Part shown: positions 16,471-24,832 of the stretch, piece after piece
Position numbering within the stretch: the first letter of the stretch is position 1
Layout of the letters: every line of letters starts with the position of its first letter
Assembly: GCA_023415205.1 (NCBI GenBank)
Contig: JAEZLR010000001.1
Coordinates: forward strand, 1-64,000
Source: Bacillota bacterium
GTDB lineage: Bacteria > Bacillota > Clostridia > DSM-8532
Direction of reading: 5' to 3'
DNA length: 64,000 nt
Position numbers and translations under genes: made by a program
The notes under the pieces: model-generated
Database searches by the model: none
Told to the model about the DNA's origin: nothing
The model's input: only the letters and a program-made list of their open reading frames with translations

Positions 16471-17994
16471 TTGAAGAGATATATTGTGGCTCATGACTTG
16501 GGAACCTCCGGTAACAAGGCTTCATTGGTGAGTATAGACGGTGAGATATCAAGAAGTTTTACCGAAGCTTACTCCATCGAGCGCCCACAGCCCGGATGGG
16601 TACAACAAGATCCCGAGCAGTGGTGGCAGGCAGTTTGCCGTTGCAATCTTGAATTGCTGCGGGATATTAACCCCAGTGAAGTAGCCGGGATATGCCTCAC
16701 AGGGCAGATGATGTGTTGCCTGCCTGTTGATGAGAGTGGTCACCCGCTTTATCCGGCAGTTATTTGGGCAGACGGCAGGGCTTCTGAAGAGGCTGATACA
16801 TTGCGCAGTCTTATAGGAGATGACAAATTCTATAAGACAGTAGGTATGCGCATATCCCCGAACTATGGATTGCCCAAGATGATGTGGCTAAAAAAACATG
16901 AGCCCGCCATTTATCGTGACACGTATAAATTTCTTAGCCCAAAGGACTATATCAATCTACGTCTCACCGGGCATTATGTCATTGATCCAGAGAATGCTGC
17001 TTTTTGGCATTGTTATGATATTAATACGCGAGGCTGGGCTACTCAGCTTTTGTCGCAGACAGCAATTGAGATGGACAAGCTTCCAGAAATACTTGATATC
17101 TCAACGGTCATTGGCACTGTTTTACCTGATGCAGCAGCACAATGCGGGCTTTTAGAAGGAACTACTGTCATAATGGGTCCCGGTGATGGTAGCGCGGCAA
17201 CACTAGGAGCTGCTGTGTTGTCGGCTGGCGAAGCATATATATCGTTGGGTACTTCCAGTTGGGTGAGCATGATTACAGGTAAGAAAAACTTAGATGCGAA
17301 ACAGCGCATTGCTAAGATAAACTATCTTGAAACCATACGCGATTCAGGAGCCATGCAATCTGGCGGATATGCTTACCAATGGGTTAAAGAATTGCTCTGC
17401 CAGTCCGAAGCCATTCGTGCGGACAAGGAAAATACATCGCTTCACGTATTGGTTGATGAACTCGCTGCTACTTCTTATGCAGGTTCAGGCGGGGTGTTGT
17501 TTCAACCCTATCTCATGGGTGAGAGAGCTCCCCTTTGGGATATACGGCTCCGAGGCGCTTTTATTGGATTAACATCCAAAACAAGGCGCGCTGATTTGTG
17601 CCGCAGCGTGATGGAAGGTGTAGCACTCCATCTCGAGTGGATATACCGCTGTATTCTTGAGACAAATATGATTGAGGGCGCAACCAGTATCAAGCTTATT
17701 GGAGGGGGGGCCAAAAGCTTGATCTGGAGCCAAATTTTCGCAGATGTTTTTGGGACACCTATTGAAATTATCGGCCGTCCCGACCATGCTGGCACCCTGG
17801 GCACTGCTGTTGTGTGTGGTGTCGGTCTTGGCATGTACGAAGATTATTCCATATTGAAGGAATTTCAACCGGTGACTCGGGTTATTGAGCCTGATCTAAC
17901 TACACGAACCATTTATAGGGAACTTAGCAGCATACTCGAATATTCAATTGATATTATGTCAGAAGTCCACCATAGACTTGGCAGTCTAAATTAA
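16471..17994 (+). CDS. FGGY-family carbohydrate kinase (xylulokinase-like)
   Basis: A 507-residue sugar kinase. The N-terminal actin-like domain has DLGTSGNKASLV and LTGQMMCCLPVD with the usual WADGRA; the C-terminal domain has GPGDGSAATLGAAV, YLMGERAPLWD and the ATP-binding IGGGAKS, then GTPIEII. The start is TTG with GGAGG nine bases upstream. Closest in style to xylulokinases, but the family also phosphorylates other ketoses and polyols. Last gene of the rightward operon; its product probably feeds the aldolase. Confidence 0.9.
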   Translation: MKRYIVAHDLGTSGNKASLVSIDGEISRSFTEAYSIERPQPGWVQQDPEQWWQAVCRCNLELLRDINPSEVAGICLTGQMMCCLPVDESGHPLYPAVIWADGRASEEADTLRSLIGDDKFYKTVGMRISPNYGLPKMMWLKKHEPAIYRDTYKFLSPKDYINLRLTGHYVIDPENAAFWHCYDINTRGWATQLLSQTAIEMDKLPEILDISTVIGTVLPDAAAQCGLLEGTTVIMGPGDGSAATLGAAVLSAGEAYISLGTSSWVSMITGKKNLDAKQRIAKINYLETIRDSGAMQSGGYAYQWVKELLCQSEAIRADKENTSLHVLVDELAATSYAGSGGVLFQPYLMGERAPLWDIRLRGAFIGLTSKTRRADLCRSVMEGVALHLEWIYRCILETNMIEGATSIKLIGGGAKSLIWSQIFADVFGTPIEIIGRPDHAGTLGTAVVCGVGLGMYEDYSILKEFQPVTRVIEPDLTTRTIYRELSSILEYSIDIMSEVHHRLGSLN

Positions 17995-18015
17995 TTATGC
18001 TAATCTGAAATTGAA

Positions 18016-18058
18016 AATGACGCTTTCCTTAACTTATAAGCTATGGATAAGCGTCATT
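18016..18058 (+). terminator. Terminator between the facing catabolic operons
   Basis: AATGACGCTT (18016-18025) and AAGCGTCATT (18049-18058) form a 10-bp stem followed by CTTTTATTT. It ends the kinase operon and may act in both directions, because the MDR gene ends at 18113. Confidence 0.7.
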
Positions 18059-18112
18059 CTTTTATTTACATACTGTTTTTTGTTGCAGCCTATTCCTCTA
18101 AATTAAGGCAGC

Positions 18113-19135
18113 TCAGACATGTCCATCAATGAGCACTAAGATGCGCCCACGAACCTTTCCAGCTTCAAAATCATAGTTAAGCTGCTTATATCCTTCCATT
18201 GTTATTGTTTTGTTTATGATAGGCCTCAGTTTGCCTTTTTCTATTAACTCCGCGACCTTCTTTAAGCGATCCCCGCCACGCTTTACCGTCATCCAGCGAC
18301 AACATACTCCCGTTTTCTCCTCAAGCTCTTTGGCCAGGGGTAAAGATTCTAAGCCACGCTTTCCATCGTATTCTGGCCCACTATATACTTTATTTTTTAT
18401 AGGGACACTGGATACAAAAGTACCACCGGGATTCATAATCTTTAAATACTCTGCAAGCTGGGCTTCTTCCAGGGTCACCACACTCAAAATAACATCCAGT
18501 TTATTGTCAAGAAACCTCTTGAAGCTGTCTGAACCAGCTACAACATAATCATCTGCTCCTAACTCTATGGTTTCCTCGCGGCATTGCTCTACATCGCATC
18601 CAATCACATAGGCTCCCAGGCCTTTTGCAATTTGAACTGCCATCTGACCGAATCCCCCTGCAGCGCCGATGATCATTGCCCGTTGTCCGGCTTTTAGGTT
18701 TGCCTCCTCGGTAAGCGCCTGCAGAGCTGAGAGACCATATCCCGGAATTGCACAAACCGGAGCCAGCTCAACACCCTTAGGTGCAAGGCAAGCTTCATTT
18801 TCCTTCACGACACAATACTCTGCCAGTGCACCACCAAGGCGTTTATCCTTAAATGCAATTACCTTGTCTCCTATAGAAAATTCTTTGGCATTTTTACCGA
18901 GTGCCACCACCGTTCCTCCAATCTCAACACTTGGAATACGGGGGAAATCCAGTTCATACATTGAACGGTACCAACCATTTCGTGCCTTTGCATCTGCCGG
19001 AGAAAAAGAGCTTGCGCACATCTTTACAAGTATTTCATCATCGGCAGGTACAGGTACAGGTAATCTGTCAATTACCAGCTCCTCAGGTGAACCATATTTA
19101 TAAAAACATACAGCCTTCATTGTACTTGGTATCAT
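18113..19135 (-). CDS. MDR-family NAD(P)-dependent alcohol dehydrogenase / quinone reductase-like
   Basis: A 340-residue medium-chain dehydrogenase/reductase. The GroES-like half begins MKAVCFYKYGSPEELVIDR with the SSFSPADAKARNG stretch; the Rossmann half has AMIIGAAGGFGQMAVQIAKG. The catalytic-zinc Cys and structural-zinc Cys clusters are absent, placing it with the zinc-free quinone/enone reductases. ATG at 19135 has AGGAG upstream; the longer frame would overlap the preceding gene. Last gene of the leftward operon. It probably reduces an enone or carbonyl of the imported compound. Confidence 0.88.
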   Translation of the reverse strand: MIPSTMKAVCFYKYGSPEELVIDRLPVPVPADDEILVKMCASSFSPADAKARNGWYRSMYELDFPRIPSVEIGGTVVALGKNAKEFSIGDKVIAFKDKRLGGALAEYCVVKENEACLAPKGVELAPVCAIPGYGLSALQALTEEANLKAGQRAMIIGAAGGFGQMAVQIAKGLGAYVIGCDVEQCREETIELGADDYVVAGSDSFKRFLDNKLDVILSVVTLEEAQLAEYLKIMNPGGTFVSSVPIKNKVYSGPEYDGKRGLESLPLAKELEEKTGVCCRWMTVKRGGDRLKKVAELIEKGKLRPIINKTITMEGYKQLNYDFEAGKVRGRILVLIDGHV

Positions 19136-19170
19136 AATTTCACTCCTATATATACTATATTTTTGACTAT

Positions 19171-19845
19171 TTACCAGGGTATTTCCCGTCCTTCCCAACT
19201 GCGAAGAGCAAGACGATCTTCATCCGAATGCTTGGGGTTGCCCTTTTCAAAGCTTCTATCTCTAAGAAAGTATTCCACAGCAAAATTCTTCATAGATTCA
19301 GCCGGATTTTTGGTATTCTTACAATATAAGCGAAAGCTATACCCTTTGCCCCTTAGATCGTTAAAGAGAATATTCATGGCCATGTTCAGTGCGGTTTTTG
19401 AGGTATGGTTCATGTAATTGTTTATTGAGAAGCAAGCATTATTGCTGCTTTCCACCGTCGTTACCACACATATACGTTTACCATTTCCTCTTTCGAGTAG
19501 TGGCAAAAAGCTTTTAATAATCCGCACTGGTCCTACCGTATTGTAATTATATGCCTCTAGAAGAGAATCATAGTTTTGGCCTATAGAAATGGTTTCCCTG
19601 CTTCCTTCAGGTCGGTAATCCAGATTAATGACCAGCATATCAACTGCATAATCAAGCTTTTTTGTAATCTCTTCTACCGATGTATCCGACGTCGGGTTAA
19701 TAACAAAGATATTCTCTGATCCGGCCGGAGCTTCTTTCAAACCAACTATACCCTGCAATACCCGGCAGTCGTGTGCCTTCAGATCAGTACTTAAAATATC
19801 CCCCTCAGTATTTTGGGCACTGATTACCACAACAGTATCTATCAT
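19171..19845 (-). CDS. Degenerate SDR-like protein
   Basis: A 224-residue paralogue of the SDR encoded just upstream, with shared segments (SFLPLLERG..., NILFNDLRGKGYSFRLY, DRLALRSWEGREIPW). It has lost the Gly-rich cofactor motif at the N-terminus (ISAQNTEGD instead) and the catalytic Tyr: the position four before K150 is Asn. No frameshift or stop is present, so it is probably made and folded but catalytically dead or altered. A pseudoenzyme partner of the active SDR is a reasonable guess. The gap to the upstream gene is 21 bp. Confidence 0.75.
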   Translation of the reverse strand: MIDTVVVISAQNTEGDILSTDLKAHDCRVLQGIVGLKEAPAGSENIFVINPTSDTSVEEITKKLDYAVDMLVINLDYRPEGSRETISIGQNYDSLLEAYNYNTVGPVRIIKSFLPLLERGNGKRICVVTTVESSNNACFSINNYMNHTSKTALNMAMNILFNDLRGKGYSFRLYCKNTKNPAESMKNFAVEYFLRDRSFEKGNPKHSDEDRLALRSWEGREIPW

Positions 19846-19866
19846 AAATAAATCTCCTATCCAATG

Positions 19867-20592
19867 TCAGAATGGCCATGCCCTACCTTCAATATCCAGC
19901 ATCACGAGTCGATCATCCCAGCTGTAGTCCCCACAGAACACTTTCACCGCTTCATTCCCGGCAAAATCCGGCTCATATATACCTTCAACAATACCTTTAT
20001 CGGGTTTAATCGAGCGTACCCAACCAGGATGAAAGATCCGAAATGACCACCCCTTTGGCTGGAGGTCATTGAACAAAATACGTATAGCCATGCTTAGTGC
20101 CGCCTTGGACATACTATAACTGGATATTCGTGTCCGGGCTGCCACACTGATGGCTCCGGCTTCCGATGATACAAAGGAAAGCCTCTTCATGCCCCCCTCC
20201 ATTAGTGGGAGAAAGACCTCCACCATACGCATTGCCCCAAGACAATTTACATTATATGTATCTAAAAAGCTATCAAAATTCACTTCTGCATGAATATCAT
20301 CCGACCTGTTGCCGAAAACAGCAGAGTTATAAACCAACATATCCACACAAGAACTATTTTTTGATATCTCAAGCGCAGCCGCTTTTACAGATTCAGTTTT
20401 GGTAGTATCCATATAAACTGGAAACACCCTTCCAGGGTAAGCTTCCTGTAGTATCGCAATATCATCCCATCCCGTCCTCAGTAAGCCTGCATGTACAGTC
20501 CAGCCCATAGCAAGTAACCTGCGCACTATTGCGAGTCCGATATTTCGCCCGCCACCGGCAACTACCGCGGTTTTTCCTGTAATATTAGTCAT
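19867..20592 (-). CDS. SDR-family oxidoreductase
   Basis: A 241-residue short-chain dehydrogenase/reductase with the cofactor motif AGGGRNIG (12-19), YNSAV in place of NNAG, serine in FVSSEAG and Y159-x3-K163. It therefore keeps the catalytic set, unlike its neighbour. It overlaps the ThuA-like gene by 4 bp (ATGA). Likely oxidises or reduces a hydroxyl of the imported sugar or aglycone. Confidence 0.88.
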   Translation of the reverse strand: MTNITGKTAVVAGGGRNIGLAIVRRLLAMGWTVHAGLLRTGWDDIAILQEAYPGRVFPVYMDTTKTESVKAAALEISKNSSCVDMLVYNSAVFGNRSDDIHAEVNFDSFLDTYNVNCLGAMRMVEVFLPLMEGGMKRLSFVSSEAGAISVAARTRISSYSMSKAALSMAIRILFNDLQPKGWSFRIFHPGWVRSIKPDKGIVEGIYEPDFAGNEAVKVFCGDYSWDDRLVMLDIEGRAWPF

Positions 20593-21221
20593 AGCTCTCC
20601 TTTACACCATATTAAAGCATTAGTTATAGTTTTCTGATATGAAGGATCTTTCCAAACTTCAGCATTATGGCCGGGCATTAAATTACACACGCGCCCCTTA
20701 CCGAAAGTTCTTGTATAACATGCTGCCTGAGTACCGTACTGAGAGGTTGATACCATCAGAATATCAGCTTCCTGGATTTGTATATTAATAAAATAATGTT
20801 CGTCATGCACAATAAAACTCTTCACACCTTGTGTTATCGGGTGTGGCTTTAGCGGTGTTACTGTAACCGCACATTGCTCCGGGTGATTAATAAAGCGATG
20901 TCCCATAAGTCGGCACATGCCATCCCCGCCGTTTTTTACAGCAGCTCCCGCGTGAACAAACAGAACACCGCCCCCTCTTTCTACATATTTTAAGAAGGCT
21001 TCTTCAGCGGGTCCGTCCTCCCAAGGGGAGGAATCTGTGGCAGAAGTCTTATTTCCCTTAGCTAGCACAACTACATCATAAGTAATCAGCTTTTCCAACG
21101 AAAGCTCAGAGATATCGCGCAGCACATCAATACCGAAGTCCTCCTCAATTAAAGAAGAGATGCCCTGTTCCGGAACCCAGCCGGGGTGATAACAATCATC
21201 AGAAACCAATAGTATTTTCAT
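20589..21221 (-). CDS. ThuA-like domain protein
   Basis: A 210-residue protein of the ThuA (trehalose utilisation) family, a class I glutamine-amidotransferase-like fold. Signature parts are MKILLVSDDCYHPGW, VVVLAKG, GGGVLFVHAGAA, MGHRFINHPEQC, and the HDEHYF and GKGRVCNLMPGHNAEVW segments with conserved His residues. Members cluster with sugar transporters and sugar dehydrogenases; the biochemical role is poorly defined, with keto-sugar metabolism proposed for relatives. Its ATG overlaps the permease stop by one base. Confidence 0.88.
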   Translation of the reverse strand: MKILLVSDDCYHPGWVPEQGISSLIEEDFGIDVLRDISELSLEKLITYDVVVLAKGNKTSATDSSPWEDGPAEEAFLKYVERGGGVLFVHAGAAVKNGGDGMCRLMGHRFINHPEQCAVTVTPLKPHPITQGVKSFIVHDEHYFINIQIQEADILMVSTSQYGTQAACYTRTFGKGRVCNLMPGHNAEVWKDPSYQKTITNALIWCKGEL

Positions 21222-22048
21222 TATCCTTTCACCGATCCTGCCGCAATACCTTCAATAAAAGATTTTGAGAATATTGTGAATATAACTAAAACCGGAAAGA
21301 TTGCAAGTGTTAAAGCCGCCATTCGCCCACCGATATCAAACCTGAATTCAGAAATCAAGTTTGCAACAAAAAGAGGAATGGTGAATTTTTCATTTGAGTT
21401 GATGACAAGCATCGGAAGTGTATAGCTATTCCAACTCCATAAAAATAGCAGGATAACCGCGGTCGATAGACCTGGCCTGATAAATGGCATAACCAGCGAA
21501 AACAGAATCCGGGGCTCCGATGCGCCATCAATTCGCCCGCTTTCCATAACTTCGTTTGGAACAGAGCTCTTTATAAATTGGATTAGAAAATAGCATGTGA
21601 ATGGATGGGCGACCCAAGTAAAGATTAACGGCCATAGGGTATTTACAAGACCCATGGTACGCATCTCTACAATGTAGCCTACCGTGCTTACTTGTCCCGG
21701 CACCATCATGGTGATAATAATGAGCATATTAATTAGTTTTCTACCTTTGTATTCATACTTTGAAATTGAATATGCCGCCAGAGTACTTGCGGAAACACTT
21801 AGTAAAATGGAACCGGCGGAAACCAGAATACTATTTAAATAGGTTTTTAGAAAGTTAGTAGAAAGCAGAGCTTTCACATTTGTAAAAAAATCAGTGCCAA
21901 ACCAGAAAGGTAGTTGCCGCATTAAATCCTCTGTCTTGTACGATGCCATAAGGGGCAGCAGGACAAATGGTAATAAACACACAAGAGTCAGGATGCCAAA
22001 AAATATAATGTATATCGCTTTTCCTAAACCATGAGTAACTTTATTCAT
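21221..22048 (-). CDS. Carbohydrate ABC transporter permease (MalG type)
   Basis: A 275-residue inner-membrane permease with six predicted helices and the cytoplasmic coupling motif ESGRIDGASEPRILFSLVMP (EAA loop, about residues 180-199). ATG at 22048 follows GGAGGGAGG by six bases and gives the usual MNKVTHGLGKAIYI start; the longer frame upstream belongs to the other permease gene. The start is 1 bp after the stop of the partner permease. CUT1-type importers with this architecture take up oligosaccharides or glycosides. Confidence 0.92.
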   Translation of the reverse strand: MNKVTHGLGKAIYIIFFGILTLVCLLPFVLLPLMASYKTEDLMRQLPFWFGTDFFTNVKALLSTNFLKTYLNSILVSAGSILLSVSASTLAAYSISKYEYKGRKLINMLIIITMMVPGQVSTVGYIVEMRTMGLVNTLWPLIFTWVAHPFTCYFLIQFIKSSVPNEVMESGRIDGASEPRILFSLVMPFIRPGLSTAVILLFLWSWNSYTLPMLVINSNEKFTIPLFVANLISEFRFDIGGRMAALTLAIFPVLVIFTIFSKSFIEGIAAGSVKG

Positions 22049-22049
22049 A

Positions 22050-22979
22050 TTAATCCTCCCTCCTTGACAGCACCTTGTTGAAAAACAACGATATCGCAAC
22101 AATGATAACAAACAAAACGTAGCAAAGGGTCGCACCGTATCCCAGAGCCATCTTGGAGCCAAAGGCATCTTCAACAAATTTCCATATTACGGTTAATACT
22201 GAGAAATTGGGGCCTCCAAATGAAGCTGTGCTTCCTGCATAAACTTGCTTTGGCATTTCGTAAAGCTGTAACCCATTAATGATAGATGTAAGCACCAAAA
22301 AAACTGAAAGGTCTCTAAGCTGAGGTATTGTTATACGAAAGAAGGTTTGAGTACTGTTGGCACCGTCAATTTTAGCTGCCTCATAAATTTCGGGGGAAAT
22401 TGCTGTCATGCCGGCGAGGTAGATTACCATACAATACCCGATATGGCGCCATATCTGCATCATCGTAACAATGGCAAAGGCCCATTTTTCATTTTGCAGC
22501 CAGTATATCTTATCACTTATTACACCCAACGATGTTAAAATTTCATTTACATAACCATATTGCCAATCAAACATGTTGGCAAAAATTGCACCAATAGCTA
22601 TGGGGGCGATGATATAAGGGCTGAACAGAATAATCTGCGGAATTCGCCTGTATGAAATTTTGAATAGAACAGCCGCTGCGAGCAACCCCAAAATAATTTG
22701 CACAGGAATAGAAATAGATGTTATAGCTAACGTATTGCCAAGAGATTTCCAAAAAAGCTTATCCTTTGTCAGCAGAGTAACATAGTTTTGGACCCCAACA
22801 AATTGTTTGGGTGAAATCCCGTTCCATGAAAAAAAACTAATGTAGAATGAATAAATCGTCGGATACAAATTGAATATAACATATGCGCTTACGTATGGAA
22901 CTACAAAAATATATGCCCACAGCTTTTGTATATTAAAGCTATTCCTCTTTTGTAAGGACGGAGTCTTTATGGCATCCAT
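22050..22979 (-). CDS. Carbohydrate ABC transporter permease (MalF type)
   Basis: A 309-residue permease with an N-terminal cytoplasmic segment, a first helix at about 15-37 and five further helices. The EAA loop is EIYEAAKIDGANSTQTFFRI. ATG at 22979 has AAGGAGG six bases upstream. It forms the membrane channel with the MalG-type subunit. No ATP-binding gene is in the operon, which is usual for CUT1 systems served by a shared MsmK/MalK-type ATPase elsewhere. Confidence 0.92.
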   Translation of the reverse strand: MDAIKTPSLQKRNSFNIQKLWAYIFVVPYVSAYVIFNLYPTIYSFYISFFSWNGISPKQFVGVQNYVTLLTKDKLFWKSLGNTLAITSISIPVQIILGLLAAAVLFKISYRRIPQIILFSPYIIAPIAIGAIFANMFDWQYGYVNEILTSLGVISDKIYWLQNEKWAFAIVTMMQIWRHIGYCMVIYLAGMTAISPEIYEAAKIDGANSTQTFFRITIPQLRDLSVFLVLTSIINGLQLYEMPKQVYAGSTASFGGPNFSVLTVIWKFVEDAFGSKMALGYGATLCYVLFVIIVAISLFFNKVLSRRED

Positions 22980-23017
22980 AATAAACCTCCTTTTTAAAAC
23001 TAATTTGCCATTACACA

Positions 23018-23095
23018 CGGCTCATAACAATTTAATTACATTGAGCCGTTATTCAGTCTTGATAATAAAGAGGGGGCTTGCTATTGCAAGCCCCC
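23018..23095 (-). terminator. Hairpins between binding-protein and permease genes
   Basis: On the minus strand the binding-protein gene is followed by a 10-bp GC-rich stem (GGGGGCTTGC, loop, GCAAGCCCCC, 23072-23095), then a weaker CGGCTCA/TGAGCCG pair (23018-23048). There is only a short T stretch, so partial termination or mRNA stabilisation, favouring more binding protein than permease, is likely. Confidence 0.6.
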
Positions 23096-23100
23096 AGCGG

Positions 23101-24465
23101 TTATTTTAGATTAAGTGAAGGCTCTTGTATTGTGATTTTCTGCTTTAAGTATTCCAGACCTTCATCTGCTGTCATCTTAGGGTTAATCAGGAAATTCAGT
23201 GACATATCACGGAAACTGTTAATAATAGTTGATGTATATGGTGTCTGGCTTTCATATGGTGAAATTCCGACGCCAATATTCTCATAAGTATACTTTGTGT
23301 AATTCTGGCCATTAAACCAGTTCTGATACATAAAATCATTATTAATAGGAGCTTGGTCGCCTTCATAGAAGGACTTGAAACTTGGGATCCAGCCTACGCG
23401 GTCATAAATATACGAATATCCTTCATTAGTTCCCAGGAAGTATTTTGTGAACTCCCATGCAGCTTCCTTATTCGGACTATTTTTATATATCCCGACAGAA
23501 GTTCCGCCGTTCATCCAGCCACCACCGGGAGCCATGCAGAATCCCCACTGACCCATAGTAGTTTTATCGGGGTCATTAGAGTTAATGCAGGAATTTGTTG
23601 ACCATGAAGCATGGTTAAAGAATAGTACTGAGCCATTGGTGTAAGCAGCATTCCACGATGTAGAGTTTTTCTCATTGCTGCCGAGAGGAACACCGGCATC
23701 TCTAATTTTGCAGGCGGTTTCAAGCGCATTTTTATAGCGATCTGTGATATTAACGGTTGTTCCGTCAATAAAATCATTTGCATTTTGCCCTGAAAGAAGT
23801 TCAAGGAGGTCAAACATGCCTTGCATCATGTTAACAGTACCACCGCTCTTCTCTTTCAATTGAAGCCCTGTGGCGATAAAAGTATCCCAGTCTTTGACGA
23901 GCTGATATACATCATCCGGCTCGGAAACACCAAAATATTTTTCTGTCAGGGTACGATTATAAGCAAAACCGGCTGGGCAGAACTGGTTGTCCAAAGATAC
24001 CAATTCATCGCGCATATTTGTCAGAGCAGGGATGACGGCCGGAAACAGTTCATTGCGATCGTAATTGTAAGGTGCTGCTTCCAAATTCTCAAGAATATCC
24101 AGCGCAAAAATCGTTCCGCGATTGGTTATCTCAACTGTAATAATGTCCGGCATTTCCGTACCGCTGGCTAAGGACGTCTGTATCTTCGTAACATAATCGT
24201 TATTGTTAACAAGTACATATTCGTACTCTATATTAGGGAAGATTTCCGCACCTACCTCTTTCTTCACTTTCATGACTTTTTCACCTTGAGACCATTCAAC
24301 AATCTTAACTTTTTCGTTAGATTCCGGGGTCGATGGCGCACTTGACTGAGGTTGATCGGATGGGTTAGCAGACGAAATTGGAGTATTATTATTACTGCCA
24401 CATGCTGCTAGTATACTTAGACTCATGATTAACACCAGAAAAAGAGCAAAAATTCTTTTTTTCAT
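23101..24465 (-). CDS. Extracellular sugar-binding lipoprotein of ABC transporter
   Basis: A 454-residue family 1 solute-binding protein. The signal peptide MKKRIFALFLVLIMSLSILA ends in the lipobox with C22 (LAACGS), followed by a Ser/Pro/Asn-rich tether and a two-lobe domain with EVTNRGTIF-like and NKEAAWEFTKYFLGTNEG stretches typical of family 1. It is anchored to the outer face of the membrane and delivers the substrate to the two permeases. First gene of the leftward transport operon. Confidence 0.92.
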   Translation of the reverse strand: MKKRIFALFLVLIMSLSILAACGSNNNTPISSANPSDQPQSSAPSTPESNEKVKIVEWSQGEKVMKVKKEVGAEIFPNIEYEYVLVNNNDYVTKIQTSLASGTEMPDIITVEITNRGTIFALDILENLEAAPYNYDRNELFPAVIPALTNMRDELVSLDNQFCPAGFAYNRTLTEKYFGVSEPDDVYQLVKDWDTFIATGLQLKEKSGGTVNMMQGMFDLLELLSGQNANDFIDGTTVNITDRYKNALETACKIRDAGVPLGSNEKNSTSWNAAYTNGSVLFFNHASWSTNSCINSNDPDKTTMGQWGFCMAPGGGWMNGGTSVGIYKNSPNKEAAWEFTKYFLGTNEGYSYIYDRVGWIPSFKSFYEGDQAPINNDFMYQNWFNGQNYTKYTYENIGVGISPYESQTPYTSTIINSFRDMSLNFLINPKMTADEGLEYLKQKITIQEPSLNLK

Positions 24466-24832
24466 TTCGTCCTCCTAAATAATGCATAGCGTTAATTTGG
24501 TTGATTTGGTTACTTATTCCTGAAACTGGATTGTTCATACACCATTCTTTGAGAGCCTCTCTGGCACAAATTATATCAATCACTTTTGACAAATACTAAT
24601 ACAAATATCTGATACATATATAAATATTTCTATATATATGTTTAAATCTTGTGGTACTCCGGCATGTTTTTTGTATAATCAATACAACAACAACATTTAT
24701 TCAAACAGAAGCCAAGCAATAATAACCCAATACCAGTACATTATGTGCGGTATAAAGCTTTTACCAGCTATACTATTTTTAATCGCATAGCCAGGACATT
24801 CGTTTTAATTATGCACTTTTTTGCCTTTATTA
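24466..24832 (-). promoter_or_regulatory. Upstream region of the sugar transporter operon
   Basis: The 367-bp gap contains no gene. On the minus strand an extended -10, TGATATAAT (TATAAT at 24575-24570), lies 105 bp before the binding-protein start, with no good -35, which fits activator-dependent expression. The A+T-rich stretch around 24600-24650 contains imperfect repeats of ATATAT. No palindrome like that at 10786 was found here. No terminator was seen after the CoA-transferase gene, so readthrough is possible. Confidence 0.4.

Noticed and set aside
22050..23018. Sugar transporter ATP-binding gene expected in the operon
   Set aside because: It was looked for between 18 and 26 kb; no Walker A/LSGGQ-containing frame is present, so a shared ATPase encoded elsewhere is assumed.
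24466..24832. Catabolite-repression (cre) site before the sugar-binding protein gene
   Set aside because: No sequence with an acceptable match to the cre consensus was found here or before the CoA-transferase gene.
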